From NCBI RefSeq assembly GCF_000333895.2, contig NZ_ANFM02000006.1:248001-312000 (forward strand): a stretch of DNA of 64,000 nucleotides. Reading direction: 5' to 3'. A program made the position numbers and the translations under genes. A model generated the notes under the pieces. It was not told the DNA's origin. It did no database searches and worked only from the letters and a program-made list of their open reading frames with translations. How positions within the stretch are numbered: position 1 is the stretch's first letter; each line of letters opens with the position of its first letter. This DNA is from Grimontia indica. Lineage in GTDB: Bacteria; Pseudomonadota; Gammaproteobacteria; Enterobacterales; Vibrionaceae. Shown one piece after another: positions 17,988 through 27,331 of the stretch.

Positions 17988-18203
17988 TTAAGGGTGCATT
18001 GGATTGTCACTATCGTAATTAAACAAAGCAGACAAAGCCATATCTGTAGCGCTCGTTAAACATCCTGCAGATAGGAGTAGTAGCTCCGTGTCTACAATAG
18101 TCATACCCTGAAATTTGAACTCATCTGCTGTTAGAAGATAGATAGAGAAGATGATTAGAAGACCAGAATATCCATATTTAGCTTTTCTCGAAAATTTAAC
18201 CAA
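17988..18203 (-). CDS. Small putative membrane protein, unrecognised
   Basis: 71 residues, starting at a TTG with GGAGG eleven bases upstream. The N terminus is basic (VKFSRKAKYG), followed by a hydrophobic span (YSGLLIIFSIYLL, residues about 12-26) and a second moderately hydrophobic stretch (DTELLLLSAGCL), ending in an acidic tail. I recognise no family. It lies downstream of, and on the same strand as, the 347-residue coiled-coil membrane gene at 18318-19361, 114 bp away. It could be an independent small gene or a spurious frame; the ribosome site is the main support. Confidence 0.5.
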   Translation of the reverse strand: MVKFSRKAKYGYSGLLIIFSIYLLTADEFKFQGMTIVDTELLLLSAGCLTSATDMALSALFNYDSDNPMHP

Positions 18204-18317
18204 TTAGAACTGATCCTCCAGAACAGCTCACGCCCGCATTTGCGGCTGATTTGGAACAAAGCGGAAAAGCAGTCCGCCAACATGCGTTTGTTAAGCGCAC
18301 TCTATACTTGAGTATCA

Positions 18318-19361
18318 CTATTCATCTTTTGTTTGCCTACTTACTCCGCCACTAAAAGATCGTCCTAAAACGTAACCGGAAATCCCGCCCAAAAGCGTAC
18401 CTAATACTTCATTATCAATCCTGTTAGCTAGCCCGAGTATTAATATACTTGAAACTAGTATGTAAACTGTTAACAGCTCTAGAACTATTCTTGTCGCAAA
18501 AATCTCTTTTTGCATTTCTCCACCGTACAACCTAGGCCCTAGAAATATAATTACAAGTAGTATGCCAAGTGCAGGAATTGTCCATTTGACTATAGTTTCA
18601 GTTAAATCCTCGCTATTTCCAATGAGCTCAATAACTTTTGAAAGATTTTCTTCTTTTTCAATAAGCTGACTTCTTGTTAATTGTATCTTACTCTGGAGTT
18701 CCTTTTTGACTGGGTCCAATATTTTTGATACCTGGGATGGGACGTCGATAGCTACGATGCTATTGATAATATTCCCAACCGCGCGAATACAAGATGAAAC
18801 AGCATTTTTTATATCACTTTCCGAAGCATCGCTATTAATTTGAGAATTCCCATCACATTCTTTTGGAGTATCAGGTGGTGTTGTTTCCTGATTAAAAGCC
18901 CGCTGGATTGCTAGCGCAGCCCTTCCAGCTACCAAGCTTCGATAACTTTGAACATCAAAGTCATTACTTTCTTCAAATAGGGATAGAGAGCTTTGACCCA
19001 TAGCCTCTAAAATATCAAGCTCTGCTCTTCTCTTTAATTCACTGCGCGATTCTTCAATATTTGATGTGTCAATATTTTGGATTAAATCTAAATCTTTATC
19101 TACAGAACCGAACTTACCCTCATATTTTGATACTGCATCGATCTCTAGAAACTCTATTTGAGAAAGATCATCTTGATACGTTTTCAATTTTGCTTTCAGC
19201 TCTGATATATCTGTCTCTAACGAGGATCTTTCTTTCTTCAAACTTTCTGGACTAGAAGATTTCGATAATTCTTTATTTTCCGATTGAGAAAAACATATGC
19301 TAGGAAAAACCACTATCAACGATAGCAGGAACACTCTCATAAAAATCTGATTTATTTTCAT
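18318..19361 (-). CDS. Exported coiled-coil protein with C-terminal membrane helices, unrecognised
   Basis: 347 residues, unknown family. Starts with a signal peptide (MKINQIFMRVFLLSLIVVFP, cleavage near CFSQ), then about 60 residues of heptad-like coiled coil (SLKKERSSLETDISELKAKL), a mostly helical middle with two Cys (PKECDG and SSCIRAV), a second helical segment, and a membrane region near the C terminus: WTIPALGILLVIIFLGP, VLELLTVYILVSSILILGLA and the Gly-rich LGTLLGGISGYVLGRSFSGG. The ATG at 19361 has GAGG nine bases upstream. The predicted form is a large periplasmic stalk anchored by two or three helices. AT-rich coding unlike neighbours suggests acquisition by transfer. Confidence 0.75.
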   Translation of the reverse strand: MKINQIFMRVFLLSLIVVFPSICFSQSENKELSKSSSPESLKKERSSLETDISELKAKLKTYQDDLSQIEFLEIDAVSKYEGKFGSVDKDLDLIQNIDTSNIEESRSELKRRAELDILEAMGQSSLSLFEESNDFDVQSYRSLVAGRAALAIQRAFNQETTPPDTPKECDGNSQINSDASESDIKNAVSSCIRAVGNIINSIVAIDVPSQVSKILDPVKKELQSKIQLTRSQLIEKEENLSKVIELIGNSEDLTETIVKWTIPALGILLVIIFLGPRLYGGEMQKEIFATRIVLELLTVYILVSSILILGLANRIDNEVLGTLLGGISGYVLGRSFSGGVSRQTKDE

Positions 19362-19741
19362 ATTTTTATCCTCTTCACTTCCTAATATAGCGATTAACAA
19401 TTTATTAGATCCCAAAGTAGGGTGTTTAAACACCCAACTTTTTCCAATAATAACAACCCACTGTATTTCAAAAGTGACTTTCCCTCTGTTTAAAAATACG
19501 TTTCTCCCTGTGCCAAGAATGACATTGTGAAATCACCCTAATGTGAGGGTGTATCGGTAGTATGCGACACAATTTCACGTGTAGCGTGTATCAACAGTGA
19601 ACAAGTAAGGTTTGGATGATAAAAAGTACGGTAAACGGGGGCTCCAACACACCGCTTTAAAAGTGATGCTTGCTCACTTTGGGGAAAAACCAACCAAATA
19701 TACCCCAACCTTCCCCTTAGAAAGGCTGAAGAAACAATAGT
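19362..19741. other. AT-rich gap with a long palindrome
   Basis: 380 bp without a gene. It contains the near-perfect 28 bp palindrome at 19414-19441 and a CACCC/GGGTG inverted pair around 19535-19552. The promoter of the minus-strand gene starting at 19361 is expected here. Confidence 0.5.
19414..19441. repeat. Near-perfect 28 bp palindrome
   Basis: The centre is GGGTGTTTAAACACCC and the arms extend as AAAGT and ACTTT with a single mismatch. On the plus strand a short T-run follows, so it could end transcription from the right-pointing side, but no plus-strand gene precedes it. It may instead be an operator for the gene at 18318-19361, lying about 60 bp upstream of its start. Confidence 0.55.
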
Positions 19742-20182
19742 CTACCCGAACTCCCCCAACACCCATGCACATACATCATTCGCGGTTAGCCTTTCCAATT
19801 TAACCACTGACAGATGATGCGTACTAGCATGAGTCAGCAGTGCAGGCAGGTCAGAAACAATGGTTTCGTTGCATGACATATAAAGGCGTTTTTTGGTTTC
19901 TACCGCGACTTCAATCAACTTGATTAGGTCTGGCATTTTAAGCAGGTGGGCATCATCGACGGTGATAAATGGACAATCCCGATCAATGATTTGTTGCCAT
20001 TCAGCGTCGCTGATGGTGGTATCGCCGCCGCAATAGGCGAGCTTGGCTTTGGAAACATCAATGGTGAATGGCGTATCGCCATATTGCTCTACCAGAAACT
20101 TGGTTTTGTCTGATCGGTTGGGGCCGACGACGAGGCTGATATCGTGGAGTTTGAGCTGGTTTTGAACCTTGTGCCAGAGCAT
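19742..20182 (-). CDS. Small P-loop-like protein with degenerate Walker A, unrecognised
   Basis: 146 residues. VVGPNRSDKT at about 18-27 resembles a Walker A motif in which the invariant Gly before Lys-Thr is Asp. CPFITVDDAHLLKM at about 70-83 resembles a Walker B strand with two Asp, and LYMSCNETI at about 99 could be a sensor-like strand. The whole has the core of a small AAA/thymidine-kinase-like nucleotide-binding fold without other domains. AGGG precedes the ATG. It may have lost nucleotide hydrolysis. Its partner is unknown; the neighbours are the AT-rich orphan genes and the DyP gene. Confidence 0.7.
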   Translation of the reverse strand: MLWHKVQNQLKLHDISLVVGPNRSDKTKFLVEQYGDTPFTIDVSKAKLAYCGGDTTISDAEWQQIIDRDCPFITVDDAHLLKMPDLIKLIEVAVETKKRLYMSCNETIVSDLPALLTHASTHHLSVVKLERLTANDVCAWVLGEFG

Positions 20183-20287
20183 GTTTTCCCTATATGCAAC
20201 TGAATTAACTTAAAGAAAATTTATCCTAGTTGCGCTTGCCTAAGAAGTCTAATGATATGAATCTTTTATGTATGCAAAACGGGACAT

Positions 20288-20301
20288 CAACAAGCTTGTT
20301 G
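20288..20301. repeat. 14 bp perfect palindrome upstream of the DyP gene
   Basis: CAACAAGCTTGTTG, about 107 bp before the peroxidase start; a possible regulator site, not assigned to a family. Confidence 0.35.
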
Positions 20302-20407
20302 TGGGATTGTGTCTGTTCTTACCTTGCGTCTCATTCCTACCCCACCTCGATCTTCTCACCTGTTCTATTCTCACTGGGATTTCTCACTTCTACCAACAGG
20401 AAGATCT

Positions 20408-21349
20408 ATGAACGAGCTCGTGTCTCTGGCGCAGCCAGGTGTATTGTCTAATCCTACTACCCATGCTGAATTTCTGACTTTCACGCTGAAAGATCAGTGG
20501 CTTAATATTGACCAGATCAACGAGGGGCTTTCCCAGTTACCGGGCATTGAAAAATCCATTCGACAGAAAGATACCTCTGCCGGTTTGTCTGTCACCATGG
20601 GGTTTTCTGCCAACAGTTGGCCGATTCTGTTTCCTGATGTGCCAACCCCTTCTGAGCTCCATGACTTTCCAGCGCTGTCGGATGGCCCCCGCATTTTCCC
20701 TTCCACATCAGGTGATATCTTTTTGATGGTGAAATCAGAACGCAAAGACCTCAACTTTCAGGTCGCCAAATACGCCACGCGTGCTCTAGCGGATGTTGCG
20801 GATCTCGTTGAAGATATTCAGGGTTTTAAGTATCTGGATAACCGAGACATGATTGATTTTGTCGACGGCACGGAAAACCCTCTAGATGAAGAACGCGCGG
20901 AAGCAGTTTTGGTACAGGAAGGCAGTGATAACGAGATGGGCGGCAGTTATCTCACGGTTCAGCGTTATGTCGACCGTCATCAGGACTGGGATGCTCTACC
21001 AACTGAACAGCAAGAAAAAGTCGTTGGCCGCACTAAGATGGATGACATTGAACTGAGTGATGATGAAAAGCCCGCATGGGCGCACAATGAGAAAAGTAAG
21101 GTGGAAGTGGACGGCGAGGAAATCAAAATGTACCGCCAAAACCGTCCCTACGGAAATGCTATTGAGCACGGCACCATGTTTGTCGGATTTGCAGCTTCGG
21201 CGTCTGTTGTAGAAACGTCATTGAAGCAGATGATCACTGCAGACGAAAACGGAGACTACGACAAGCTGCTGGATTTTGTTGAGGCGAAGACAGGGACGAA
21301 CTACTTTGTGCCTTCGCAGCGTTTTCTTGATTCGCGATTTGATGATTAG
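20408..21349 (+). CDS. DyP-type haem peroxidase (YfeX-like)
   Basis: Dye-decolourising peroxidase of the compact bacterial class. Begins MNELVSLAQPGVLSNPTTHA at an ATG with AGGAAG upstream. The catalytic Asp motif FVDGTENP (GxxDG-type) is at about residue 155, the proximal haem His lies in IEHGTMFVGFA at about 256, and the C-terminal YFVPSQRFLD is conserved. There is no export signal, so it is cytoplasmic. 313 residues fits YfeX and YfeX-like proteins. It converges with the OsmC gene with a 4 bp overlap of their 3' ends. Confidence 0.92.
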   Translation: MNELVSLAQPGVLSNPTTHAEFLTFTLKDQWLNIDQINEGLSQLPGIEKSIRQKDTSAGLSVTMGFSANSWPILFPDVPTPSELHDFPALSDGPRIFPSTSGDIFLMVKSERKDLNFQVAKYATRALADVADLVEDIQGFKYLDNRDMIDFVDGTENPLDEERAEAVLVQEGSDNEMGGSYLTVQRYVDRHQDWDALPTEQQEKVVGRTKMDDIELSDDEKPAWAHNEKSKVEVDGEEIKMYRQNRPYGNAIEHGTMFVGFAASASVVETSLKQMITADENGDYDKLLDFVEAKTGTNYFVPSQRFLDSRFDD

Positions 21350-21810
21350 TCACTTTCCACTGTGATATTGGTGGTGACTGAGTTAGCTATGAAGCAGTGC
21401 TTGTGTGCCAGTTTGTGCATTTTAGCTAGCAGCTCAGGTGTAGGCTGATTCCCCCCGCTGAAAACAATCTTGGGTTTCAGCACCACGTCAGTGACTGCCG
21501 TTCTTCCGTTTTCCAGCTTTCCTAGCGTGCCGATGGCCTCATCGGCATAGCTTTCAACGCTAAAACGCTGTTTCTCTGCCACAGTCAGAAAGGTCATCAT
21601 GTGGCAACTGGCAATGGCGGCGATAAAGGCTTCTTCAGGGTCGATAGCTTCTTCTTTTGCCTTTTCCGGCATAACAAAAGGAGAAGGTGATGCATCGACT
21701 TTTATTCCTCCATCAAATGTCCATTCATGAATAAAACGAGTTGTATTTTCATGCTCGCATTCTGCATCCCTATGCCACCAATTGATTAAAACTGTGTGTT
21801 TTGACCCCAT
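21346..21810 (-). CDS. OsmC/Ohr-family protein
   Basis: Probable thiol peroxidase or redox protein of the OsmC superfamily, 154 residues. The two reactive Cys are in place: AIASCHMMTFL at about 88 and HKHCFIANSV at about 138. The acidic DPEEAFIAAIASC run is typical of the OsmC branch that carries an N-terminal substrate-binding segment. GGATGAG precedes the ATG. Both it and the convergent DyP gene are peroxide-related, which may be functional grouping. Confidence 0.88.
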   Translation of the reverse strand: MGSKHTVLINWWHRDAECEHENTTRFIHEWTFDGGIKVDASPSPFVMPEKAKEEAIDPEEAFIAAIASCHMMTFLTVAEKQRFSVESYADEAIGTLGKLENGRTAVTDVVLKPKIVFSGGNQPTPELLAKMHKLAHKHCFIANSVTTNITVESD

Positions 21811-21991
21811 TTATTCTCATCCTTAATACATTTTACCGATATTTGTCCGGTATCCGCTAAATTTCTTGACACCCGAATCTAGAATTCACTCATGGACGAA
21901 ACATTTTGAAACATTTAGCCACCTTTATATGTAACTAGTTAACTAACCTCCCTTTTGTTTGTTGTAAGTGGGTCCACAAGGAGTAAAGAGA

Positions 21992-23914
21992 ATGTCTCTT
22001 CAAAGAAAGTTCTTCGCTGCCATAGCTAGTCTGGGGATTATCGCCAGCGCGATTGCTTTTGTGCTAACCAATATCAACGAAACTAATCACATTAAAGAAA
22101 GTGTCTATATCCAGAAAGAAAACCTTAGCCATGACTTGCTTGGTTTAATGGACACAACACACAGTCTGATTATGGAGCGCGTGGCATCAAGCATGGCATT
22201 GCTCAAAAAAGAGGGTCAGGAGCTGGGTAATCCGAACCTAAGAGAACGCGTTATGGTCAGCGAAAGAGACTCTTTGAACCTTTACCTAGGTGACAATCCA
22301 CAAGCCAACAACTACGAGCTTGTCGACAGGATAACCAGCACCATGGGGGGAACTGCAACCGTTTTTGCTAAAGATGGTTCAGAATTTGTGCGTATTGCCA
22401 CCAATGTAAAAAAGAACGGTAAACGCGCTACTGGCACCATTTTGCACCCAGGAGGCGCCGTTGATCAGAAAATTCAGGCAGGTGAAGCTTATTACGGCAA
22501 AATTGATATCCTTGGTGACCCTTACCTGACCGCTTATGAACCCATTTTTGATAAGCAAAATTCTGTTATCGGTATTTGGTATGTGGGTTATTCAGCAGAT
22601 CTTAAACAATTGGCCTCTGCCATTGGTAAGTCGACCGTTCTAAATAATGGTTTTGTTGCGTTATTGGACAACCAGAAACGCGTCAGAATGCATTCAGACT
22701 CTGTTGATACGGCGGTGGTTGAGTCGGCGTTAAACATCAATCCAGATGCTTGGTCAGTGGCACGATTCCCTTATGACAAATGGGACTATGAAATTGTCAT
22801 CGCTTACCCTAACAAAGATGTGTCTGCATTGATCTTCCAGTCGGCACTTAAAGCGTTCGCGGTGGTCGTCTGTTTTGTGATTGCTTTTATGCTGATTAAC
22901 TTTTTCGTGATGAAACAGGTTGTGGCCAAACCCCTAAATGCTTTTATCGCTGCTATTAAAGATATAGCGGAAGGTAAAGGTGACTTAACTAAGCGGTTTA
23001 ATTCTGATGCTTCAGATGAGTTCGGCATCATGGCCAGACACTTTGATAAAGTGCTAGAGCGAATACAGGCCACAATCAAAGAAGTCATGGAATCATCCAG
23101 CAAACTCTCTGCGGAATCCGAGGTTTTGGCTGGAATCGCCGATCATTCTTCAGCGGCGATGGGTAAACAAAGTCAGGAAGTAGAACGCGCCCAGTATGCC
23201 ATTCAACAATTAAACGAATCTGCACAGTCAGTAACAGAAAGTGCAAGCGCTTCCTCCGATGCCATTACTAAAGTAGATCAGGAGGTCGTGCGCGGTAACT
23301 CCGTGGTTCAGAATGTCATCGTCAGCTTGGAAAGTCAGGATGAATCCATGGCCAAGTCAGCCAATGTCGTCAATGAGTTAGCCAGTGCCACTGGAGACAT
23401 CAGCGGTATTCTCGACGTGATTCTTCAAATTGCTGAGCAGACAAACTTGCTGGCGCTGAATGCCGCTATTGAAGCAGCTCGAGCCGGTGAACAAGGCCGA
23501 GGATTCGCCGTAGTCGCCGATGAAGTGAGGTCACTTGCCAGCAGAACTCAGGATTCAACCGGAGAGATCCGGGTGATGATCGAACGGCTCCAAAGCGGTA
23601 CCAATGAGATGCTTGCATTGATGGAAAAGAACCGCGAGATTTCTGTCTCGAATGTTGAGGAAGCCAAATCTGCCGGTGAAGTACTGGAACACATCGTAAC
23701 GGCAGTCAAAATGCTCACCCAAGCCAACGTTTCCATCAACAATGTTGCTGACGAACAGCATGTGGTCGCCGGTGAAATTCACCACAACATTGGCCAAATT
23801 GGTTTAATTAGTAAGGAAAATGCGCAGTATATTGATGAAACCCAAAAAGCCAGTGAATACCTACGAATCCTCTCCACTCAAATGAACGAACAACTGTCTA
23901 GCTATCGCGTTTAG
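21992..23914 (+). CDS. Methyl-accepting chemotaxis protein with periplasmic Cache domain
   Basis: Chemoreceptor of 640 residues. A first membrane span ([20 protein letters not shown]) precedes a periplasmic single-Cache domain (about 40-275) with [21 protein letters not shown] and [25 protein letters not shown] second span ([20 protein letters not shown]) is followed by HAMP (about 305-360), methylation helices and the hairpin tip [20 protein letters not shown] with [15 protein letters not shown]. No C-terminal CheR-tether pentapeptide is visible. The start at 21992 has AAGGAG 8 bases before. The ligand is unknown; Cache domains of this type often bind small organic acids. Confidence 0.95.
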   Translation: MSLQRKFFAAIASLGIIASAIAFVLTNINETNHIKESVYIQKENLSHDLLGLMDTTHSLIMERVASSMALLKKEGQELGNPNLRERVMVSERDSLNLYLGDNPQANNYELVDRITSTMGGTATVFAKDGSEFVRIATNVKKNGKRATGTILHPGGAVDQKIQAGEAYYGKIDILGDPYLTAYEPIFDKQNSVIGIWYVGYSADLKQLASAIGKSTVLNNGFVALLDNQKRVRMHSDSVDTAVVESALNINPDAWSVARFPYDKWDYEIVIAYPNKDVSALIFQSALKAFAVVVCFVIAFMLINFFVMKQVVAKPLNAFIAAIKDIAEGKGDLTKRFNSDASDEFGIMARHFDKVLERIQATIKEVMESSSKLSAESEVLAGIADHSSAAMGKQSQEVERAQYAIQQLNESAQSVTESASASSDAITKVDQEVVRGNSVVQNVIVSLESQDESMAKSANVVNELASATGDISGILDVILQIAEQTNLLALNAAIEAARAGEQGRGFAVVADEVRSLASRTQDSTGEIRVMIERLQSGTNEMLALMEKNREISVSNVEEAKSAGEVLEHIVTAVKMLTQANVSINNVADEQHVVAGEIHHNIGQIGLISKENAQYIDETQKASEYLRILSTQMNEQLSSYRV

Positions 23915-23941
23915 CAAGCAATATATGATGAGAGCCAGACG

Positions 23942-23972
23942 AAAAACGCCCCGCTGTTTGCAGGGCGTTTTT
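23942..23972. terminator. Bidirectional terminator between the chemoreceptor and RidA genes
   Basis: AAAAACGCCC and GGGCGTTTTT enclose an inner CTG/CAG hairpin; T-runs in both directions. Confidence 0.85.
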
Positions 23973-23990
23973 CATTTGGAAAATGCTAGC

Positions 23991-24353
23991 TTACTGAAAC
24001 TCTTCGCCAGCCGCGGCAACAAAAGCCATCTCAACCAGATAATCTGGGTCTGCCAGCTCTGCTTTCACACATGCGCGGCTTGGTGCAGTGCCTTCTTCAA
24101 ACCAGTTATCCCACACTTCATTCAGCGCTTCCAGATTGGCGAAATCAGTGATGTAGATGGTAACAGACAGGATGCGGGTTTTGTCTGCGCCGACGGTTGC
24201 CAGCATTTCTTCTGCCTGTGCGAAGATTTGTTGTGTCTGGCCTTTGATGTCTGCACTCAGGTCGCTTTCCGGCACTTCTACAAAGTTTGCAATGCCATTG
24301 AATACGGTCACATCTGACCAACGTTTTGTAGGGTTAATTCGATGTATTTTCAT
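23991..24353 (-). CDS. RidA/YjgF-family enamine/imine deaminase
   Basis: 120-residue RidA-family protein, a trimeric deaminase that removes reactive enamines and imines formed by PLP enzymes. The conserved Arg is in SRACVKAELADPDYLVEM, and the family pattern QTQQIFAQAEEMLATVGADKTRILSVTIYITD is present. It begins MKIHRINPTKRWSDV, closer to the YoaB/RutC-like subgroup than to E. coli RidA. Only a weak ribosome site is visible. It stands alone, tail to tail with the chemoreceptor gene. Confidence 0.9.
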   Translation of the reverse strand: MKIHRINPTKRWSDVTVFNGIANFVEVPESDLSADIKGQTQQIFAQAEEMLATVGADKTRILSVTIYITDFANLEALNEVWDNWFEEGTAPSRACVKAELADPDYLVEMAFVAAAGEEFQ

Positions 24354-24615
24354 TGGGTTACTACCAGATTATGTTTGACGACACATACTAACATTTGATG
24401 ACGTTACGCGTCATCTAGGTTAGGTTGAATTATCAGCAATCAAAAAGTTGTTTGGGTATAAATAATTTAATAAAACCTTGTTTTAATTATGCATCACTTG
24501 AAACAAATAAGGCGCAATCGGAAATTCAGAAAATTCACATCGAAATAAAGCGATGTACAAAGTGTCTATAGTCGATAAGGATATCAACACACAATCAATA
24601 AGAAGGAAATAAATA

Positions 24616-25197
24616 ATGAAATGTATTTCGTCGGCAACGCTGTTGGCTTTAACCTTGTCTTCTTCTCTCGCCTTTGCTTCTGATAATTACTCTGTTGATA
24701 GTGAAGCCTCTTCCATTAGTTTTGCCACCATCAAGAAATCCTACATCGTTGAACCTGCCACTATCAGCGGCATTGAAGGTAGTGTCGACGCCTCGGGTAA
24801 GTTCACCGTTACCGCTCCGCTCTCATCAATATCCACCGGCATTCCTATTCGTAATCAGCGTCTTAACGATCTTTTCTTTGATTCTAAGAAGTTTCCGATG
24901 CTGAAGGTAGAGGGTCAGGTTTCTATGCAGGACCTAGACAAATCAGGTGCACTGCTTCAGCAATCGATTCCCGCAACAGTGACTTTATTTGGTAATACCA
25001 AAGAGGTTACGTTGGATATGAATGTGATTAAAGATGATGACAATATATTCGCTTTCACTTATAAACCTGTCGTTATTAGCGCTGCGACTTTTGGTATTCC
25101 AGAAGCCAATTTAAAAGCGGTTTCTGAAACAGTTGGGAACATTGATATTTCCAGCACTGTGCCAGTCAATGTTAGTTTGGTGTTTAAAGAAAAATAA
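24616..25197 (+). CDS. YceI-family periplasmic protein
   Basis: Periplasmic lipid-binding beta-barrel of the YceI family (193 residues) with signal peptide MKCISSATLLALTLSSSLAFA. The mature protein starts in the family fashion (DNYSVDSEASSISF) and has the family motif near residue 70, IPIRNQRLNDLFFDSKKFPML. YceI proteins bind isoprenoid or fatty-acyl ligands and are often base-, osmotic- or copper-stress inducible. AAGGAA precedes the ATG. Confidence 0.9.
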   Translation: MKCISSATLLALTLSSSLAFASDNYSVDSEASSISFATIKKSYIVEPATISGIEGSVDASGKFTVTAPLSSISTGIPIRNQRLNDLFFDSKKFPMLKVEGQVSMQDLDKSGALLQQSIPATVTLFGNTKEVTLDMNVIKDDDNIFAFTYKPVVISAATFGIPEANLKAVSETVGNIDISSTVPVNVSLVFKEK

Positions 25198-25227
25198 AAA
25201 TTCTCTGTTTATTGAATACATAAAATT

Positions 25228-25249
25228 AAAGCCAGCAGATGCTGGCTTT
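25228..25249. terminator. Bidirectional terminator between the YceI gene and the aminotransferase
   Basis: AAAGCCAGC, loop AGAT, GCTGGCTTT with T-rich flanks on both sides. Confidence 0.85.
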
Positions 25250-25268
25250 ATTATTTAGTCCGACCGAG

Positions 25269-26453
25269 TTATTTCGTGACAGCGATAAGTGCATCAGCCA
25301 GATAGTCAATGCGTGATTCCGTCAAACCTGCCACGTTGATACGGCTGTCACCGACAGCATAGATACCGAAATCTGAACGCAGTTGTGCAACTTGGTCTTG
25401 GCTCAAGCCCAACATGGAGAACATGCCTTTGTGCTCCTTGATGAAATCAAAACGGTCATCACCTGTGCGTTTCGCTAACGCAGCACTCAGACCATCACGC
25501 AGTGTAATGATTCTTCCGCGCATCGTATCCAGCTCGTCTTTCCATTGCTTTGTGAGTTCATCGCTGGTGAGAATGGTTTCTACAATCGCAGCACCGTGAT
25601 CTGGCGGCATGGTGTACGTTGCGCGCGCCAGTTGGAGAATACGCCCTTTTGCATTACCCGCTTCTTGTGCGTTTTTACCGATAACAATCGCTGCACCTGT
25701 GCGTTCACGGTATAAACCAAAGTTTTTCGAGCAAGACGTCGCGATCAGCATTTCTTCTACTGAATCTGCCAACAGGCGCAGGCCGTTTGCGTCTTCTTCT
25801 AAGCCATCACCAAAACCTTGGTAAGCAATATCAACAAACGGCGTAAAGCCATTCTTCTGTGCCAGATCATTAATCGCCTGCCAGTGCTCAGGGCGAATGT
25901 CTGCCCCCGTCGGGTTATGACAACAGCCGTGCAGAAGCACCACATCATCAGGCCCCGCTTTTGACAGTGCATCGATCATGGCATCGGCATCAACCTGTTT
26001 GGTCTCGGCGTTGAAGTAAGGATAAAACTTCACGGTCAGGCCAGCTGCTTCCATCACGGGTTTGTGGTTCACATAGCTCGGGTTGCTGATCCATACCGTG
26101 GTGATAGGTTTTGCCAGATACATTAAATCTGCCAGCATACGCAGCGCACCGCTTGCACCCGGTGTTTGCACTGCTGCGCTGCGTGAATAGCCGTCTGTGC
26201 CTTTGAGAAGAAGATCTGTCATCGCCTGGTTGTAGGCTTCACTGCCTGCCAGACCGACATAGCTTTTGGTGGTTTGAGATTCGGCCAGTTGTTGCTGTGC
26301 TGCTTTCACCGCCTTCATGATGGGGGTGTTGCCCTGGCTGTCTTTGTAAACGCCAATACCAAGGTCCATTTTTTCGGCGCGGTTGTCTTCGCGGAAAGCG
26401 ACGGAGAGAGACAAAATTGGGTCTTGTAGCGCCGGAGATAGCAGATCTAACAT
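25269..26453 (-). CDS. Class I aromatic/aspartate aminotransferase
   Basis: PLP-dependent aminotransferase of the AspC/TyrB subgroup Ia, 394 residues. The PLP lysine is in TSCSKNFGLYRERTGA, the cofactor Asp and Tyr in FVDIAYQGFGDG, the substrate Arg in the C-terminal RINVAGL. GLAGSEAYNQAM and HGCCHNPTGADI are family blocks. Aspartate and aromatic preferences are hard to separate by eye; the nearby phhAB operon makes an aromatic role attractive, though the two are 10 kb apart. AAGGAAG precedes the ATG. Confidence 0.93.
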   Translation of the reverse strand: MLDLLSPALQDPILSLSVAFREDNRAEKMDLGIGVYKDSQGNTPIMKAVKAAQQQLAESQTTKSYVGLAGSEAYNQAMTDLLLKGTDGYSRSAAVQTPGASGALRMLADLMYLAKPITTVWISNPSYVNHKPVMEAAGLTVKFYPYFNAETKQVDADAMIDALSKAGPDDVVLLHGCCHNPTGADIRPEHWQAINDLAQKNGFTPFVDIAYQGFGDGLEEDANGLRLLADSVEEMLIATSCSKNFGLYRERTGAAIVIGKNAQEAGNAKGRILQLARATYTMPPDHGAAIVETILTSDELTKQWKDELDTMRGRIITLRDGLSAALAKRTGDDRFDFIKEHKGMFSMLGLSQDQVAQLRSDFGIYAVGDSRINVAGLTESRIDYLADALIAVTK

Positions 26454-26593
26454 TCGATAACTTCCTTATTTAACGGCCGTGCTGTTTGCTAATGAAGCTA
26501 CATTACTAAAAGCTCAGCGCCGCGCAACTAAAAAAGCGCAACCCAATATCAATGGATTGCACTTTTGACTGTAAATTCGTCAAGTGTGATTTA

Positions 26594-27136
26594 CTACTTG
26601 AGAATTTCCGGCTTTGGCTGCACATATTTTCGACTGACATCAACGACCGCGACATCTTTTAAATATGTCCTTCCCAACAGCACAGGGAAATTCAGATGAT
26701 GTCTGTCACGCAGGGTAAATTCTGTGGTTTCAGTGACATCACCGATGGTGATAGGCATTTCGACCACGTAACGGCGATCATACCCTTCGGCGCTCGACTG
26801 GATAATGCGTACGGTTCTGATGACAGGCAATTCCATCAAGTCGGTTTGCTTGTCGTCATGCGCCAACCGGAAACGTACCCACTCTTCTCCATCTCGCTCA
26901 AATTCTTCGATGTCGATAGCACTGATAGAGGAAGTTGTTGCCCCTGTATCCACACGGGCTTTAGCGACAACGTTGATCTCGTCAACTCTGACCCATTCTT
27001 TCTCACCCATCACCAGTTTTCCGTCTGGCAGGTGTTCATAACTGTCTGGTGAGTTGTCTGGTGAACTGGCCGCAAAAGCGACTGAGATAGAACCCATAAC
27101 GAGGAAGATTAAGAAGGCAGCAATACGATGTTTCAT
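26594..27136 (-). CDS. Exported retropepsin-like aspartic protease (RimK-associated zinc-protease family)
   Basis: 180 residues with a signal peptide (MKHRIAAFLIFLVMGSISVAFA). The core has the aspartic-protease triad-like ARVDTGATTSSI at about 60, then the flap region, and HHLNFPVLLGRTYLKDVAVVDVSRKY at the end, the pattern of the family annotated as putative ATP-dependent zinc proteases, now regarded as retropepsin-like. Members often sit beside rimK; no rimK is seen here. AAGGAC precedes the ATG. It probably acts in the periplasm on an unknown substrate. Confidence 0.85.
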   Translation of the reverse strand: MKHRIAAFLIFLVMGSISVAFAASSPDNSPDSYEHLPDGKLVMGEKEWVRVDEINVVAKARVDTGATTSSISAIDIEEFERDGEEWVRFRLAHDDKQTDLMELPVIRTVRIIQSSAEGYDRRYVVEMPITIGDVTETTEFTLRDRHHLNFPVLLGRTYLKDVAVVDVSRKYVQPKPEILK

Positions 27137-27274
27137 TGCGATGTCCTTGTAGTTAAAGCAAATTCATAGAGATGGACAGTGCGGATTGTTGAAAGTTTCT
27201 TTGTTTATGGTGACGAAGCCAGAATACATGATGTTTCTGAACTTTGCCTGACCAAACTAGATGTTGAGTATAAC

Positions 27275-27296
27275 AACGCCGCATTGAAGCGGCGTT
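27275..27296 (-). terminator. Possible terminator after nrdG
   Basis: AACGCCGC, loop, GCGGCGTT, 8 bp perfect stem about 36 bp past the nrdG stop. The T-run on the minus strand is poor. Confidence 0.5.
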
Positions 27297-27331
27297 GGAA
27301 ATGAGATTAGCAGTTTGCAACCGTACCTTTG

